NCBI GenBank assembly: GCA_910574715.1
Contig: CAJTCH010000036.1
Location: 1,293 to 55,610 of the forward strand
Reading direction: 5' to 3'
Origin: Lachnospiraceae bacterium
Lineage (GTDB): Bacteria > Bacillota > Clostridia > Lachnospirales > Lachnospiraceae
DNA length: 54,318 bases
The notes beneath the pieces were generated by a model. The model saw nothing but the letters and a program-made list of their open reading frames with translations, made no database searches and was not told where the DNA came from. Of the stretch, positions 8,341 to 18,164 are shown piece by piece (the first letter of the stretch is position 1; each line of letters starts with the position of its first letter). Position numbers and translations under genes: made by a program.

Positions 8341-9375
8341 ATGAATCATCGGATAAAGATAGCGATTACAATGGGAGATCCAGCGGGAGTTGGAGCAGAG
8401 ATTGTTGTGAAAGCACTAAGTCATATTGATGTTTATAGAAAATGTGTGCCAATTGTAGTGGGAGATTGTGCGGTGTTAGAGGATGCGCTTGAGTTCTGTG
8501 ATTTGCCGCTTAGACTGCATAAAATCGAAAACACCGATGAAGCTATGGGAAAATTTGGGGAGATTGATTTTATTGATTTTGGATTTTTCGAGAAAAATGG
8601 TTGGGAATATAAGAAAAATAATGCGAAGTGCGGAGAGGCTTCTTTTAAATATATAGTATACGCAATTAATCTGGCAATGGAAAAAAAGGTTGAGGCCGTT
8701 ATAACTGCGCCGATCAATAAGAAATCTTTGAGAATGGCAGATATCCCTTATGATGGACATACAGAAATATTTGCAGAGTATACAGGGACAAAAGATTTTG
8801 CTATGCTCCTTGCCAGCAAATATCTTCATGTAATTCATGTATCAACACATTGTTCTTTGAAAGAAGCTTGTGAAAGAGTAAAAAAAGAACGAGTATATAA
8901 GGTGATCAAGCTTGCAGAACGTGGGATGAAGGAGTTGGGTTATTCTAATCCAAAGATTGTAGTTGCCGGATTGAATCCCCATAGTTCAGAGGACGGCCTT
9001 TTTGGAGATGAAGAAGAAAAAGAAATCATTCCTGCTATTGAAAAAGCAAAAGAAGAAGGTATACAGGTAGATGGACCGGAGCCGCCGGATACAGTGTTTG
9101 TAAAATGTCAATCAGGGCAATATGATATTGTTGTGGCAATGTATCATGATCAGGGTCATATTCCGTTAAAGCTTAATGGGTTTGAGTATGATCACATGCA
9201 TAATAAATATAATTCGGTAAGTGGTATCAATTGTACGATCGGATTACCAATAATACGTACTTCCGTAGATCATGGGACTGCATTTGGAAAGGCAGGAGAA
9301 GGCAGGGCTAATGAGGAAAGCTTAATTGATGCTATTTTTGCTGGAGTGAAGATGGTCGGAAATCGGAGTGTATAA
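8341..9375 (+). CDS. pdxA: PdxA family 4-phospho-hydroxyacid dehydrogenase
   Basis: Full-length (344 aa) PdxA-family protein. It begins IAITMGDPAGVGAEIVVKAL, has the metal-binding motifs GHTEIFAEY, GLNPHSSEDG and MYHDQGHIPLK, and ends normally. The family includes 4-hydroxythreonine-4-phosphate dehydrogenase of vitamin B6 synthesis and PdxA2-type enzymes that oxidatively decarboxylate four-carbon acid phosphates to dihydroxyacetone phosphate. Placement directly behind LicD and a cytidylyltransferase, with no other B6 gene nearby, suggests it makes or removes a small phosphorylated building block for the glycan. The symbol gives the family, not the proven role. Confidence 0.8.
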   Translation: MNHRIKIAITMGDPAGVGAEIVVKALSHIDVYRKCVPIVVGDCAVLEDALEFCDLPLRLHKIENTDEAMGKFGEIDFIDFGFFEKNGWEYKKNNAKCGEASFKYIVYAINLAMEKKVEAVITAPINKKSLRMADIPYDGHTEIFAEYTGTKDFAMLLASKYLHVIHVSTHCSLKEACERVKKERVYKVIKLAERGMKELGYSNPKIVVAGLNPHSSEDGLFGDEEEKEIIPAIEKAKEEGIQVDGPEPPDTVFVKCQSGQYDIVVAMYHDQGHIPLKLNGFEYDHMHNKYNSVSGINCTIGLPIIRTSVDHGTAFGKAGEGRANEESLIDAIFAGVKMVGNRSV

Positions 9376-9378
9376 TAA

Positions 9379-10503
9379 ATGAAAAAATTAAGTGATGATT
9401 GGATAGATATAAATAAAATCGTACTATATGGATGGGGGAATATTGGAAAAAAGTGTTTTCTTAAATTAAAAAAAGATTTTACTATTGTTGCAATTATAGA
9501 AAATGATCCGAGTAAACACGGCGAATTTCATGATATACCAATAATAGGTGCAAATAGTGCGTTGAATATCATGAAGTCGAACAAAATAGTAGTACTGACA
9601 GGAGGAAAAGTCTATAAAAAAATTGCAGAAAGCTTAATAGAAATCGGTCTAAAAGAATATATTGATTTTTGCTCAGTGGAATTTTTTATCTCAGAGTGGT
9701 ATTGGGACAAACGTAAAGAAAATTGTTTGCTAGAAGTACATACAGCAGTTACTATGAGATGTACTTTTAACTGCAAAAATTGTAATATGTTTGTTCCTTA
9801 TTATCATAGAAAGATTGACTATTCGTTTGATGAGCTTAAACAGATGTATGATTTGTTTTTTAAGTATGTGGATTATACTTTTTGTATAACCTTACTCGGC
9901 GGGGAGCCATTTATTAGTCCGATTTTGGGCGAGATTATTGATTATCTGGGAAGTCAGTATAGTGAAAAAATTGGTGTGATCAATATTATATCAAATGGGA
10001 GTATTGTACCTGATGATGCTTTGATAGAAGTAATAGTGCGAAATAAGGTTTTAGTATATCTTAGTGATTATTCTGCAACTATTTCATATAAATCAAAATT
10101 CATGCAAGTAGTTAAAAAATTGCAGGAGAATAATGTCGAGTTTGAGTTGCGTATTTCGGACAATTGGAAAAATTTTGGCTTTCCTGTTGCTGCACCCAAT
10201 ATTAACAGCCATGATATAGCAGAACATATGAGATCGTGTGCTCCTATATTCCATGGGTTAAATGATAATAAATTTTATTATTGCCATGTTGCATGGAGTG
10301 CAGAAAAGGCAGGATTATATCAGTTACCTGATAAAGATTATGTTGATTTAAATAGTCTTGATTTAAAAAATAAAAGAAAAATAATTCAACATGCCTTAGG
10401 AAATATGGAGAGTAAATATGTGAGTTTATGCAAAATATGCGGCGGGTGTGGAGATGACAATCCGGATGTTATTAAAGCGGCCGTACAGATGGAGAAATCA
10501 TGA
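9379..10503 (+). CDS. Radical SAM protein with N-terminal Rossmann-like module (1 of 3)
   Basis: Residues 10-100 are the shared module: IVLYGWGNIGKKC, then AIIENDPSKHGEF and IPIIG. The radical SAM core follows, with C128-x3-C132-x2-C135 (CTFNCKNC) for the [4Fe-4S] cluster, LLGGEPF and NIISNGS. Near the C-terminus CKICGGCG could bind an extra metal cluster. Radical SAM enzymes start reactions with a 5'-deoxyadenosyl radical; in glycan loci they may rearrange, dehydrate or epimerise sugars, but the substrate here is unknown. The stop overlaps the next start by 4 nt. Related proteins are encoded at 12686 and 27726. Confidence 0.8.
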   Translation: MKKLSDDWIDINKIVLYGWGNIGKKCFLKLKKDFTIVAIIENDPSKHGEFHDIPIIGANSALNIMKSNKIVVLTGGKVYKKIAESLIEIGLKEYIDFCSVEFFISEWYWDKRKENCLLEVHTAVTMRCTFNCKNCNMFVPYYHRKIDYSFDELKQMYDLFFKYVDYTFCITLLGGEPFISPILGEIIDYLGSQYSEKIGVINIISNGSIVPDDALIEVIVRNKVLVYLSDYSATISYKSKFMQVVKKLQENNVEFELRISDNWKNFGFPVAAPNINSHDIAEHMRSCAPIFHGLNDNKFYYCHVAWSAEKAGLYQLPDKDYVDLNSLDLKNKRKIIQHALGNMESKYVSLCKICGGCGDDNPDVIKAAVQMEKS

Positions 10504-12641
10504 ATCATTATCAGAAAGAAAAGGTTGAGTTTGAATCGAATTTTATAAAATATAAAAATAAGAGAATTGTTTTATATGGAATAGGAAGGTTTACTGCAAC
10601 ATTGGTGCCTATGTTAAACGATTGGAACATTGTTGGTCTTATGGATAAAAATCCGGAAAAGATAGGGACGTATGTTTATGGGTTACCTATTATTGGGCTA
10701 TCGGAGATTGAAAGTAGAGCAGACGTGATTATTATTAATACGTCGGGAACTTATTGGGATTTAATATATCAGAGAATTAAGAATGTGAATCTTCCTGTTT
10801 ATTTTAGAAATGGGGAAAAGGCAGAAGATATTACTTTTCAAGAAAAAACGGAATATTGGGATTCATCATATGAACAGCTTAAGTCTAATATAGATAACCA
10901 TGATATTGTTTCTTTTGATTTTTTTGACACATTATTTATCAGAAAGCTTTATGTAGATAGTGAAATATGGGAATATGTAGCAGATGAAATCGACAATCCG
11001 GAGATTAAAAAACAATATTTGCATTTGAGAAAAAGTGTATATATAAACATTAGTGATGCAGTTCCTGATATATATGAGATATATAAAAATATATATTCCA
11101 ATTCTTCAAAAATAAATATTGATACATTATTAAATAAAGAATTCGAACTAGAAAATAAATTTATTGAACCCAGATATGTAATGCTTTCATTGATGAAATA
11201 TGCGATTGAGTCAGGGAAAGAAGTATATGTTATAAGTGATATGTATCTGCCAATAGATTTTTTTAGAAAGAAATTTGAAGAATATAATATTCATTTTCCC
11301 AAAGATCATATTTGGGTTTCGTGTGAGTATAATTGTACAAAGAGAAGAGGTGATTTATGGGAGAGATTTAAAAGTGGTGTGATTAAAGGAAAGACAGCGT
11401 TACATATTGGAGATAATGTGGAGGCAGATATAGATAATTGTATAAAGTATTCAAAAAGTGACACTTATTTTATTATGTCAAAAAATGAGATGTTGAATAA
11501 ATCATCAATTAAAGGGTGTCTGGAACTTGCATGTAACGATTACCATAACATTATACTTGGATTATGCACATCCAAATTATTTAATGATCCGTTCGGATTG
11601 TGTAAAACTCAGGGGCAGGTGGTAATCAATAGCCGTAAAGTTTTTGGTTATTGTATTTTTGGCCCGATTATATTTAGTTTTATATATTGGATGCTGAAAA
11701 AAGTAGAAGTTGATGCGGTCAAGCATTTGTGTTTTTTGGGGCGAGATGGATTTTTTTTGAAGCAAAATTATGAATATATGATTCAGTTGTTAAATATAAA
11801 AAATCAAATAAATATTAGTTACGTTGAAACTTCAAGACAGATATTGATGTGTGCTAATATTGAAAATGAAAATGATTTTTCGGAATACATAAAAATGCCC
11901 TATGAGGGGAAATTATGTGATTTTCTCTGGGACAGACTTCGAATTGAAGTGTATAATAAAGAATTTACGCAAGATAGAGAAAAAAACATTAGTATGCCGC
12001 AGGATTATGAAAAAGTTCAAGAAAGTTTATTTTTCCATGAAAAAGAAATAAGAGATTATATTAAACTGACTAAAAAAATTTATAAAAGTTATTTAGAAAG
12101 TTATAATTTTGAAGAGAAAGCAGCAATTGTAGATCTGGGATTTTATGGAACGCCTCAACATTATTTGAGTAAATTGATGAAGAAAGAATTTATAGGATAT
12201 TATATTGTGGCAAATAATTCCGACAGTAATCCGTTGAGTAGAGAGCATATTTTAAAATCATGCACTAATATTACAGCAGATAAAAGTTGTAAAAGTTCAT
12301 ATGTGCATAGTATGGGGTTGGCGATAGAAAGTTTTTTGACATCTCCACACGGTATGATTAAAGGAATGAATCATAGCGGATTTATATATTCTCCAAGTAC
12401 AAATAATCAGATTTTCTTTGGAGATAAACTAGAGATTAATGAGGGTGTACAGCTTTTTATAAGTGATATGATTAAATTTCATTATAAGAGATTGGATGAT
12501 TTGAATATCTGTATAGATAATTTTATTGATAAATGGTATGGAATATTATTAAAAAACAGCAAATTTACAGAAGATGTAAAACGTAGCTTTTATAATGATA
12601 ATGCATTTATTCACCGTAGGCAGGAGAGAATATTTGAATAA
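10500..12641 (+). CDS. HAD-superfamily hydrolase (COG5610-like) with N-terminal module
   Basis: Module at residues 18-105 (IVLYGIGRFTATLV, LMDKNPEKIGTY, LPIIGLSEI). A HAD domain follows, with the nucleophile motif DFFDTL near residue 140, VISDMYLP with the motif II Ser, and HIGDNVEADIDN near 303. A C-terminal half of about 350 residues contains YWMLKKVEV and CFLGRDGFFLKQ. Such long HAD proteins occur in surface polysaccharide loci, where they are thought to act as phosphatases or transferases; the role of the C-terminal part is not established. Very AT-rich. It starts inside the previous gene's stop (ATGA). Confidence 0.75.
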   Translation: MNHYQKEKVEFESNFIKYKNKRIVLYGIGRFTATLVPMLNDWNIVGLMDKNPEKIGTYVYGLPIIGLSEIESRADVIIINTSGTYWDLIYQRIKNVNLPVYFRNGEKAEDITFQEKTEYWDSSYEQLKSNIDNHDIVSFDFFDTLFIRKLYVDSEIWEYVADEIDNPEIKKQYLHLRKSVYINISDAVPDIYEIYKNIYSNSSKINIDTLLNKEFELENKFIEPRYVMLSLMKYAIESGKEVYVISDMYLPIDFFRKKFEEYNIHFPKDHIWVSCEYNCTKRRGDLWERFKSGVIKGKTALHIGDNVEADIDNCIKYSKSDTYFIMSKNEMLNKSSIKGCLELACNDYHNIILGLCTSKLFNDPFGLCKTQGQVVINSRKVFGYCIFGPIIFSFIYWMLKKVEVDAVKHLCFLGRDGFFLKQNYEYMIQLLNIKNQINISYVETSRQILMCANIENENDFSEYIKMPYEGKLCDFLWDRLRIEVYNKEFTQDREKNISMPQDYEKVQESLFFHEKEIRDYIKLTKKIYKSYLESYNFEEKAAIVDLGFYGTPQHYLSKLMKKEFIGYYIVANNSDSNPLSREHILKSCTNITADKSCKSSYVHSMGLAIESFLTSPHGMIKGMNHSGFIYSPSTNNQIFFGDKLEINEGVQLFISDMIKFHYKRLDDLNICIDNFIDKWYGILLKNSKFTEDVKRSFYNDNAFIHRRQERIFE

Positions 12642-12685
12642 AATTAGAGCCTAAAGATAAATATTATGGAAGGGGAGAGTGTTGT

Positions 12686-13882
12686 ATGGCAAATAGATTT
12701 ACCAGTTCATTTACAAAAAATTCTTATGACAAAACAAGCGAACTTATTGTATATGGCGCTAGTGTATATGGTGAAATTGCATTTTATACTTTGCAGACAA
12801 TGGGTATTAAACCAGATTTTTTTTGTGATCGGGCAATTGAAAAGGACTATTATTTTGACGTAAAGGTAATCAGACCTTATGAATTAAATCTTCATAAAAA
12901 TGCAATGATTATTATTGCTTCTTCTGATTATTTTCAAGAAATCCGGAAACAGTTAATTGATGCAGGTTGTAAAAATCTATATAACATGAATTATTTGTTA
13001 AATGTTAAGATAGATACGGAGGTATTGTCAGCCAGAGCCGCAGATTTTTATGACAAAAAGGAAGCTTATATCGCTATAGCGAATGCAGAAGACAGCGAAG
13101 AATGTTTAAATTTTCCGAGAATACAGTTTGTGGTAACATCGGCGTGTACTCTAAAATGTAGGGACTGTACAGCTTTAATGCAATATTATAAAACTCCCCA
13201 AAATTCTGATTTAGAATTATATAAAGCTGGTTTTGACCGCTTATTGAAATGTGTAAATACCATTTTTGATCTTAGGATTCTTGGAGGAGAACCATTCGTA
13301 AATCGAGATATGTATAAGATCATTGAATGGTATCATGATTCGGATGAAATAAAAATGATATCTGTATTTACAAATGGGACAATTATACCTGATGAGAATA
13401 ATATTGGGCAGTTAAAACGGGAAAAAGTAAGGGTACATATTTCTGATTATGGATTTAACAGAGATAAAATATTGAAATTAAAAACCGTCTTTGATAAAAA
13501 CAATGTTAGGTATTATGTACAACCTTATGATTTCTGGCAAGATTCGGGGAATCTATTAAAAAGAAATTATACGAAAGAGAAGAAAAGATACCTTTTTGAA
13601 AGGTGTCGTGAAAGGGAGTGTTTCTCGTATTTTAATGGAAGATTATATCATTGTCCAAGAGCTGCACATGGAATAAATATTGGAGCAATGCCAGATATAA
13701 AAGAAGAATATGTTGATTTGATGGATAATAGTGTATGTGATGATGAAATATTAAGACAATTAAAATTCCAGCGCAATAGAAATTATATTGATGCCTGTGA
13801 TTATTGTGACGGGGTAGATAGTCATAAGTCAAAGTTAGAACCTGCAATTCAGATTAGTCACTATAAGAAGTTCAGTGAATAA
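12686..13882 (+). CDS. Radical SAM protein with N-terminal module (2 of 3)
   Basis: Module at residues 12-105 (LIVYGASVYGEIAF, FCDRAIEKDYYF, AMIIIASSDYF). Radical SAM motif C154-x3-C158-x2-C161 (CTLKCRDC), then ILGGEPFVN and VFTNGTIIP. Further cysteines in ERCRERECF, LYHCPRA and ACDYCDG suggest a SPASM-like C-terminal cluster. The start has AAGGGGAGAG seven bases upstream. Architecture matches the proteins encoded at 9379 and 27726, but the sequences are diverged, suggesting three related activities rather than redundant copies. Substrate unknown. Confidence 0.8.
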   Translation: MANRFTSSFTKNSYDKTSELIVYGASVYGEIAFYTLQTMGIKPDFFCDRAIEKDYYFDVKVIRPYELNLHKNAMIIIASSDYFQEIRKQLIDAGCKNLYNMNYLLNVKIDTEVLSARAADFYDKKEAYIAIANAEDSEECLNFPRIQFVVTSACTLKCRDCTALMQYYKTPQNSDLELYKAGFDRLLKCVNTIFDLRILGGEPFVNRDMYKIIEWYHDSDEIKMISVFTNGTIIPDENNIGQLKREKVRVHISDYGFNRDKILKLKTVFDKNNVRYYVQPYDFWQDSGNLLKRNYTKEKKRYLFERCRERECFSYFNGRLYHCPRAAHGINIGAMPDIKEEYVDLMDNSVCDDEILRQLKFQRNRNYIDACDYCDGVDSHKSKLEPAIQISHYKKFSE

Positions 13883-13903
13883 AAATTGGAGGATAAAAAA
13901 ATA

Positions 13904-15820
13904 GTGGATAGTTCATATTATGTGAATGCTGAAACAATTGAAAAATACTTAGGACACAGAAATATTTATGTATTTGGAACAGGAGTAGAAGCAGAGATTC
14001 TGACAAAGAAAGTCGGGGATTTTATAAATATAGTTGCTTATCTTGATAATTTCAGATGTGGGAAAAATAATTTTTTTTATAGAAAGAATATTTATAATGT
14101 GGATAATTATCTAAATATTGTAGATGATTCTAAGGCTATTGTTATCGCAACATATAGATTCGGAATGGAAATAGAAAATCAGCTTATTAAAGTTGGATTA
14201 GTTAAAGGGAATGACTTCTATTTTTGGGATGATGCAAATTTATATATTCAGGATGACATAACGACAGAATATATTAAATTCCTTTCTGAAATTTGGTCGC
14301 TAGAGAAAAAATGCAATAGTGCGTCTAAAATTATAGTTCCATTTGATAATAAGCACGATACTCAACCCATTATATTTGCATATTTTGCAAATTATCTGGC
14401 AAAAAAATATAATGCTTCGATTAGTGCATATTTGCGTATGCTTATAGAGAAGAAAGATGTATCGCCGGTTTTAGAGAAAATATATAAGGCCATTAATATT
14501 AATGAATTTATTGATTATAGACTATCAGATGAGCAGTGTAAAAAAGTTGAAGTTATATACAATTCGTTGTCGGATGAACTATACACGTGGGAAGATTGGA
14601 ATAGAGTTACGATTTACGGAATTCATTTCGGAACAACTTTTATCAGGCATTATAATAGGTACTTTATACCACAATTTGATCTGAAAAATGAGTATACAAA
14701 TGATTTTTTAAAAAGAGCAGTGTCAATGGTAGTTTTTTGGTACGATTATTTTAATAATAATGATGTTAAAACAGTAATTTTAGGAGATGGAGTAGCATCA
14801 GATGGTTATATAAGAGATATTGCAATTAGCAAGGGAATTCCATGCTATACATTTTGTTACATGATGGAGCGTCTCTGTCTGGATTACTATATTGGCAGAT
14901 CGTATCAGTATTTTGACAAATATTGGTCTCAACTTACAACAGATGAGCAGATAAAGGGAATAGAATGGTCTAAAAAGCATCTGGAGAATAGATTGCAGGG
15001 AAGCCTTGACGAGGTGTTTAACATAAGCAGAAAGAATTTTACATTTGCTCTTGAAAAGAAAAATGAACGTATATTGGAAGTAAATAATAAATTGAAAGTG
15101 GTGATATTTCCCCATATCTTTGAGGAAGATAGTTATTTGTGTGGAGAGCATATTTTTGATAACTGCTATTTTGAATGGCTGTGTCATCTGGGAGAACTAT
15201 CAGAAATGACACCGGATTATGACTGGTATATGAAAGATCATCCTGATGGCAGAAGAAGGGATTTTATTATTTGGGATATGATTACCAGAAAATATCCGAA
15301 GATCAAGAGAATCCCTGCGGCAATATCTCCGCATCAACTGCGCGATGAAGGGGTAAAGTATGCATTAACTGTTTGCGGGACGATTGGTCAGGAATATCCT
15401 GCAATTGGTATACAGGTAATCAATGCGGGGCGGAACCCTTATGATTGCTTTGACTTTACATGGAATCCGAGAAATAAGGAAGAGTATGACAACATTATAT
15501 TGAACCTTCGAAATCTTAAGCCCAAGAAAGATATTGAAGGACTTTACAGATTTTATTGTCTACGCTATTTATATTATGAATGCGCGGAGGATATATTTAA
15601 TGATTTTTTTAGCGATTATCCATGTCTTCAGATAAACCGGCTTGTTGCGGAGTCGATGGATAAGGAATTGGGAACCTGGTTATATGAAGAGTTCATGAAA
15701 GAATGGACGGAAGAAAAGCATCAGAAAATTGTGGATGGCATAGAAGCTTTGTTGCAGAAACTGGATGACAGAAAACTGGATGTATTGTATCGGAAAAAGA
15801 GGACAGAAAATGAACTTTGA
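13904..15820 (+). CDS. Putative GT-B glycosyl/glycerophospho-transferase with N-terminal module
   Basis: The N-terminal ~100 residues are the shared module (IYVFGTGVEAEIL, AYLDNFRCGKN, AIVIATYRFG). The rest is not clearly recognised. It has the feel of capsule-synthesis or surface carbohydrate GT-B proteins: VILGDGVASDGYIRDIA, DYDWYMKDHPDGRRR with a phosphate-binding HP, then YALTVCGTIGQEYPAIGIQV, which resembles the donor-binding helix region. The GTG at 13904 is preferred because GGAGG at 13888-13892 precedes it; an in-frame TTG at 13886 overlaps that site. The 3' end overlaps the following glycosyltransferase by 11 nt. Function inferred only from fold-like motifs. Confidence 0.55.
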   Translation: MDSSYYVNAETIEKYLGHRNIYVFGTGVEAEILTKKVGDFINIVAYLDNFRCGKNNFFYRKNIYNVDNYLNIVDDSKAIVIATYRFGMEIENQLIKVGLVKGNDFYFWDDANLYIQDDITTEYIKFLSEIWSLEKKCNSASKIIVPFDNKHDTQPIIFAYFANYLAKKYNASISAYLRMLIEKKDVSPVLEKIYKAININEFIDYRLSDEQCKKVEVIYNSLSDELYTWEDWNRVTIYGIHFGTTFIRHYNRYFIPQFDLKNEYTNDFLKRAVSMVVFWYDYFNNNDVKTVILGDGVASDGYIRDIAISKGIPCYTFCYMMERLCLDYYIGRSYQYFDKYWSQLTTDEQIKGIEWSKKHLENRLQGSLDEVFNISRKNFTFALEKKNERILEVNNKLKVVIFPHIFEEDSYLCGEHIFDNCYFEWLCHLGELSEMTPDYDWYMKDHPDGRRRDFIIWDMITRKYPKIKRIPAAISPHQLRDEGVKYALTVCGTIGQEYPAIGIQVINAGRNPYDCFDFTWNPRNKEEYDNIILNLRNLKPKKDIEGLYRFYCLRYLYYECAEDIFNDFFSDYPCLQINRLVAESMDKELGTWLYEEFMKEWTEEKHQKIVDGIEALLQKLDDRKLDVLYRKKRTENEL

Positions 15821-17036
15821 ATATATGCTGACAATTATTATTCCTGTATATAACCGTGCTGAATTTGTCGGGCGGTGTCTTGACAGTATATTGTGTCAGA
15901 ATATTTATGATCTTGAGATTATATGTGTCAACGATGCATCAACAGATAATACAGAAAACGTTCTAAAAAAATATACGGAAAATTATAATAATGTTCATGT
16001 ATATACAAATGAGTGCAATAGAGGTCAAGGTTATTCCCGTAATCGCGGAGTAGAGTTGGCATCAGGAAACTATATTTGGTTTGTGGATTCAGATGATATG
16101 GTAGATTCAGAAGCTATATCTGAACAGCGAAAGTACCTGGCAGAGAATGATATTGTTTATTTTGATTCTGTCAGGGTGGATGAACGAGGAAAGATTTTCC
16201 GGCCATCTGGGATTGATGAACAGCTTATTCCGATAAGTGGAGTAGAATTCATTCAAAGAGGATTTGCTACAGCTTCATCATGTTTTCAGGTGTTTAGAAG
16301 AACATTTTTGATTGAAAAAAATGTTAGATTCAGAGAGGGATATTATGCAGAGGATTGGGTATACGGTATAAAATCGCTTGTTCTTGCTTCTAGGGCAGTA
16401 TATTTAAAAAAAACATTTTATATTTACATTAAAAGCGAGAATTCCATAAGTAATAATGAACGGAATGTATATGCCTTCAAGGGATTGTTTATGGCGTTGA
16501 GTGATCTGGATGAATTTTGTTGCAGCTGTGATTGGGATGATTCAACCTGTCAAGTATTGATAAGAGAATATGCACGGCTATACAGGTATGTCAAAAGAAA
16601 TTACAATATTTTTCATGAGAAAGAACTTGATGAATGGGTGAATACTTTGGAGGAAAATCAGAAACATCTGTATTGGTTTGTTAAGGCAGATTTATTCGGA
16701 AGGAAATTTACTCAGAATATGAAATGGGAAATTTTGGAACAGATTAAGTCTGCAGAGGCAGTGTATATTTTTGGTGTTGGTGATGTGGCGATGGAAGTGA
16801 TTCCAGTGGTTGATATGCTGAATAAACGAGTGAAGGCATATATTGTTTCAGATTATATTCCGATTGGAAAAAAAGCTTATTACGGAGTTCCGGTATATCA
16901 TCTTTCAGAAATTAAAGATATAGAAAAAAACGATTTGATTATAGTTGCTGTATTGAATCGTTATAAGGCGGATATTTCTAAAAGTTTGGATGCGAAAGGT
17001 TATTCAAATTATGTTCTCTTACCTGCAATAAAATAG
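15810..17036 (+). CDS. GT2 glycosyltransferase with C-terminal module
   Basis: GT-A family 2 transferase. It begins LTIIIPVYNRAEFVGRC, has the nucleotide-binding CVNDASTDNT and FVDSDDMVDS with the DxD-like metal site, and YYAEDWVYG as the likely catalytic base region. The last ~95 residues are the shared module (VYIFGVGDVAMEV, AYIVSDYIPIGKK, LIIVAVLNRY), here at the C-terminus instead of the N-terminus. It closely resembles the protein encoded at 26476 in both domains, so the two are paralogues flanking the nonulosonate cassette. The start overlaps the previous gene. Donor and acceptor unknown. Confidence 0.85.
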   Translation: MNFEYMLTIIIPVYNRAEFVGRCLDSILCQNIYDLEIICVNDASTDNTENVLKKYTENYNNVHVYTNECNRGQGYSRNRGVELASGNYIWFVDSDDMVDSEAISEQRKYLAENDIVYFDSVRVDERGKIFRPSGIDEQLIPISGVEFIQRGFATASSCFQVFRRTFLIEKNVRFREGYYAEDWVYGIKSLVLASRAVYLKKTFYIYIKSENSISNNERNVYAFKGLFMALSDLDEFCCSCDWDDSTCQVLIREYARLYRYVKRNYNIFHEKELDEWVNTLEENQKHLYWFVKADLFGRKFTQNMKWEILEQIKSAEAVYIFGVGDVAMEVIPVVDMLNKRVKAYIVSDYIPIGKKAYYGVPVYHLSEIKDIEKNDLIIVAVLNRYKADISKSLDAKGYSNYVLLPAIK

Positions 17037-17105
17037 TAGAAAGTAATAGATTATAATTTGATTTGGGTGCGTGTAAAAGGGGTTAGTTTAGGGTAAGAGA
17101 AAGCA

Positions 17106-18155
17106 ATGGATATTAGTAAATTTATTATTGATGAATCATCAACTGTTTTAGATGCTATGAAGCAATTGGACAAGGTTGGAAAAAAAATTCTCTTTGTTGT
17201 TAAAAAGGACAAGCTTTTTGCCGCCCTGACGGATGGAGATATCCGTAGGTGGGTTATTGATAAAGGAGATTTGAAGTCACCCATAAAAATGTTGGCGAAT
17301 TATTCTCCTTTATACAAGCATTTAAATGACGAACGAGAAGTTGTTATGCAATATATGCGGGATAATTCTATAGAAGCTCTGCCGCTCTTAAATGATGAGG
17401 GGGAAGTTAAAAAGATTGTTTTTTGGGATAACACAGAATGCGGGTATATGATGAATAAGGTATCACTACCTGTGGTAATGATGGCAGGAGGGTATGGGAA
17501 AAGATTATATCCGTATACAAATATATTGCCCAAACCGCTAATTCCGATAGGAGAGATTCCAATAGCTGAACATATTATAAATAATTTTTATAAACAGGGA
17601 TGCGAAGCATTTTACTTAATTGTAAATTACAAAAAAAATATGATAAAGGCCTATTTCAATGAAGTGAAAAAGAAGTATCGGGTTTTCTATGTGGATGAAG
17701 ATATTCCGTTGGGAACGGGGGGCGGTCTGGGTTTATTAAAAGGAAAGATTGATTCTACATTTATATTAACGAATTGTGATATTTTAATCCGTGAAGACTT
17801 TTTTGAAATATATGAATTTCATAAACAGCAGAAAAATTTAATAACGATGGTATGTTCCCTTAAGAATTTTTTGATTCCATATGGTGTAGTTGAAATGGGA
17901 GATGACGGATGTGTTGAAGAGATGAAGGAGAAGCCGGAAATTCCTATTTTGACGAATACGGGATGTTATATTGTAGAACAAAAGATTATGGAATATTTGA
18001 CGGAGGAAGAGGTAGTCAGTTTTCCGGAAATTATAATGAGATGTAAAAATAGAGGAGAAAGAGTAGGGGTGTATCCGATTGGTGAAAATGCATGGCTTGA
18101 TATGGGGCAATTCGATGAAATGGAAAATATGAAAAAGCAGCTAAAATTGGAGTGA
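17106..18155 (+). CDS. ptmE: CBS-domain sugar-1-phosphate nucleotidyltransferase (PtmE-like)
   Basis: Residues 1-115 are a CBS domain pair (ALTDGDIRRWVI, ALPLLNDEGEV). Residues 120-349 are a sugar nucleotidyltransferase with MAGGYGKRLYPYT, PKPLIPIG, GTGGGLGLL and TNCDI. This layout matches Campylobacter PtmE, which makes the GDP-amino-sugar that enters legionaminic acid synthesis. Its position as first gene of the cassette fits that role. CBS domains normally bind adenine nucleotides and regulate. A TATAAT at 17052-17057 lies upstream but lacks a recognisable -35. Nucleotide specificity (GDP rather than UDP) is inferred from the family. Confidence 0.75.
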   Translation: MDISKFIIDESSTVLDAMKQLDKVGKKILFVVKKDKLFAALTDGDIRRWVIDKGDLKSPIKMLANYSPLYKHLNDEREVVMQYMRDNSIEALPLLNDEGEVKKIVFWDNTECGYMMNKVSLPVVMMAGGYGKRLYPYTNILPKPLIPIGEIPIAEHIINNFYKQGCEAFYLIVNYKKNMIKAYFNEVKKKYRVFYVDEDIPLGTGGGLGLLKGKIDSTFILTNCDILIREDFFEIYEFHKQQKNLITMVCSLKNFLIPYGVVEMGDDGCVEEMKEKPEIPILTNTGCYIVEQKIMEYLTEEEVVSFPEIIMRCKNRGERVGVYPIGENAWLDMGQFDEMENMKKQLKLE

Positions 18156-18164
18156 TAAGTAATT

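Noticed and set aside
16985..17105. Promoter before the nonulosonate cassette
   Set aside because: A TATAAT at 17052 exists, but no -35 is recognisable in AT-rich sequence where such matches are common.
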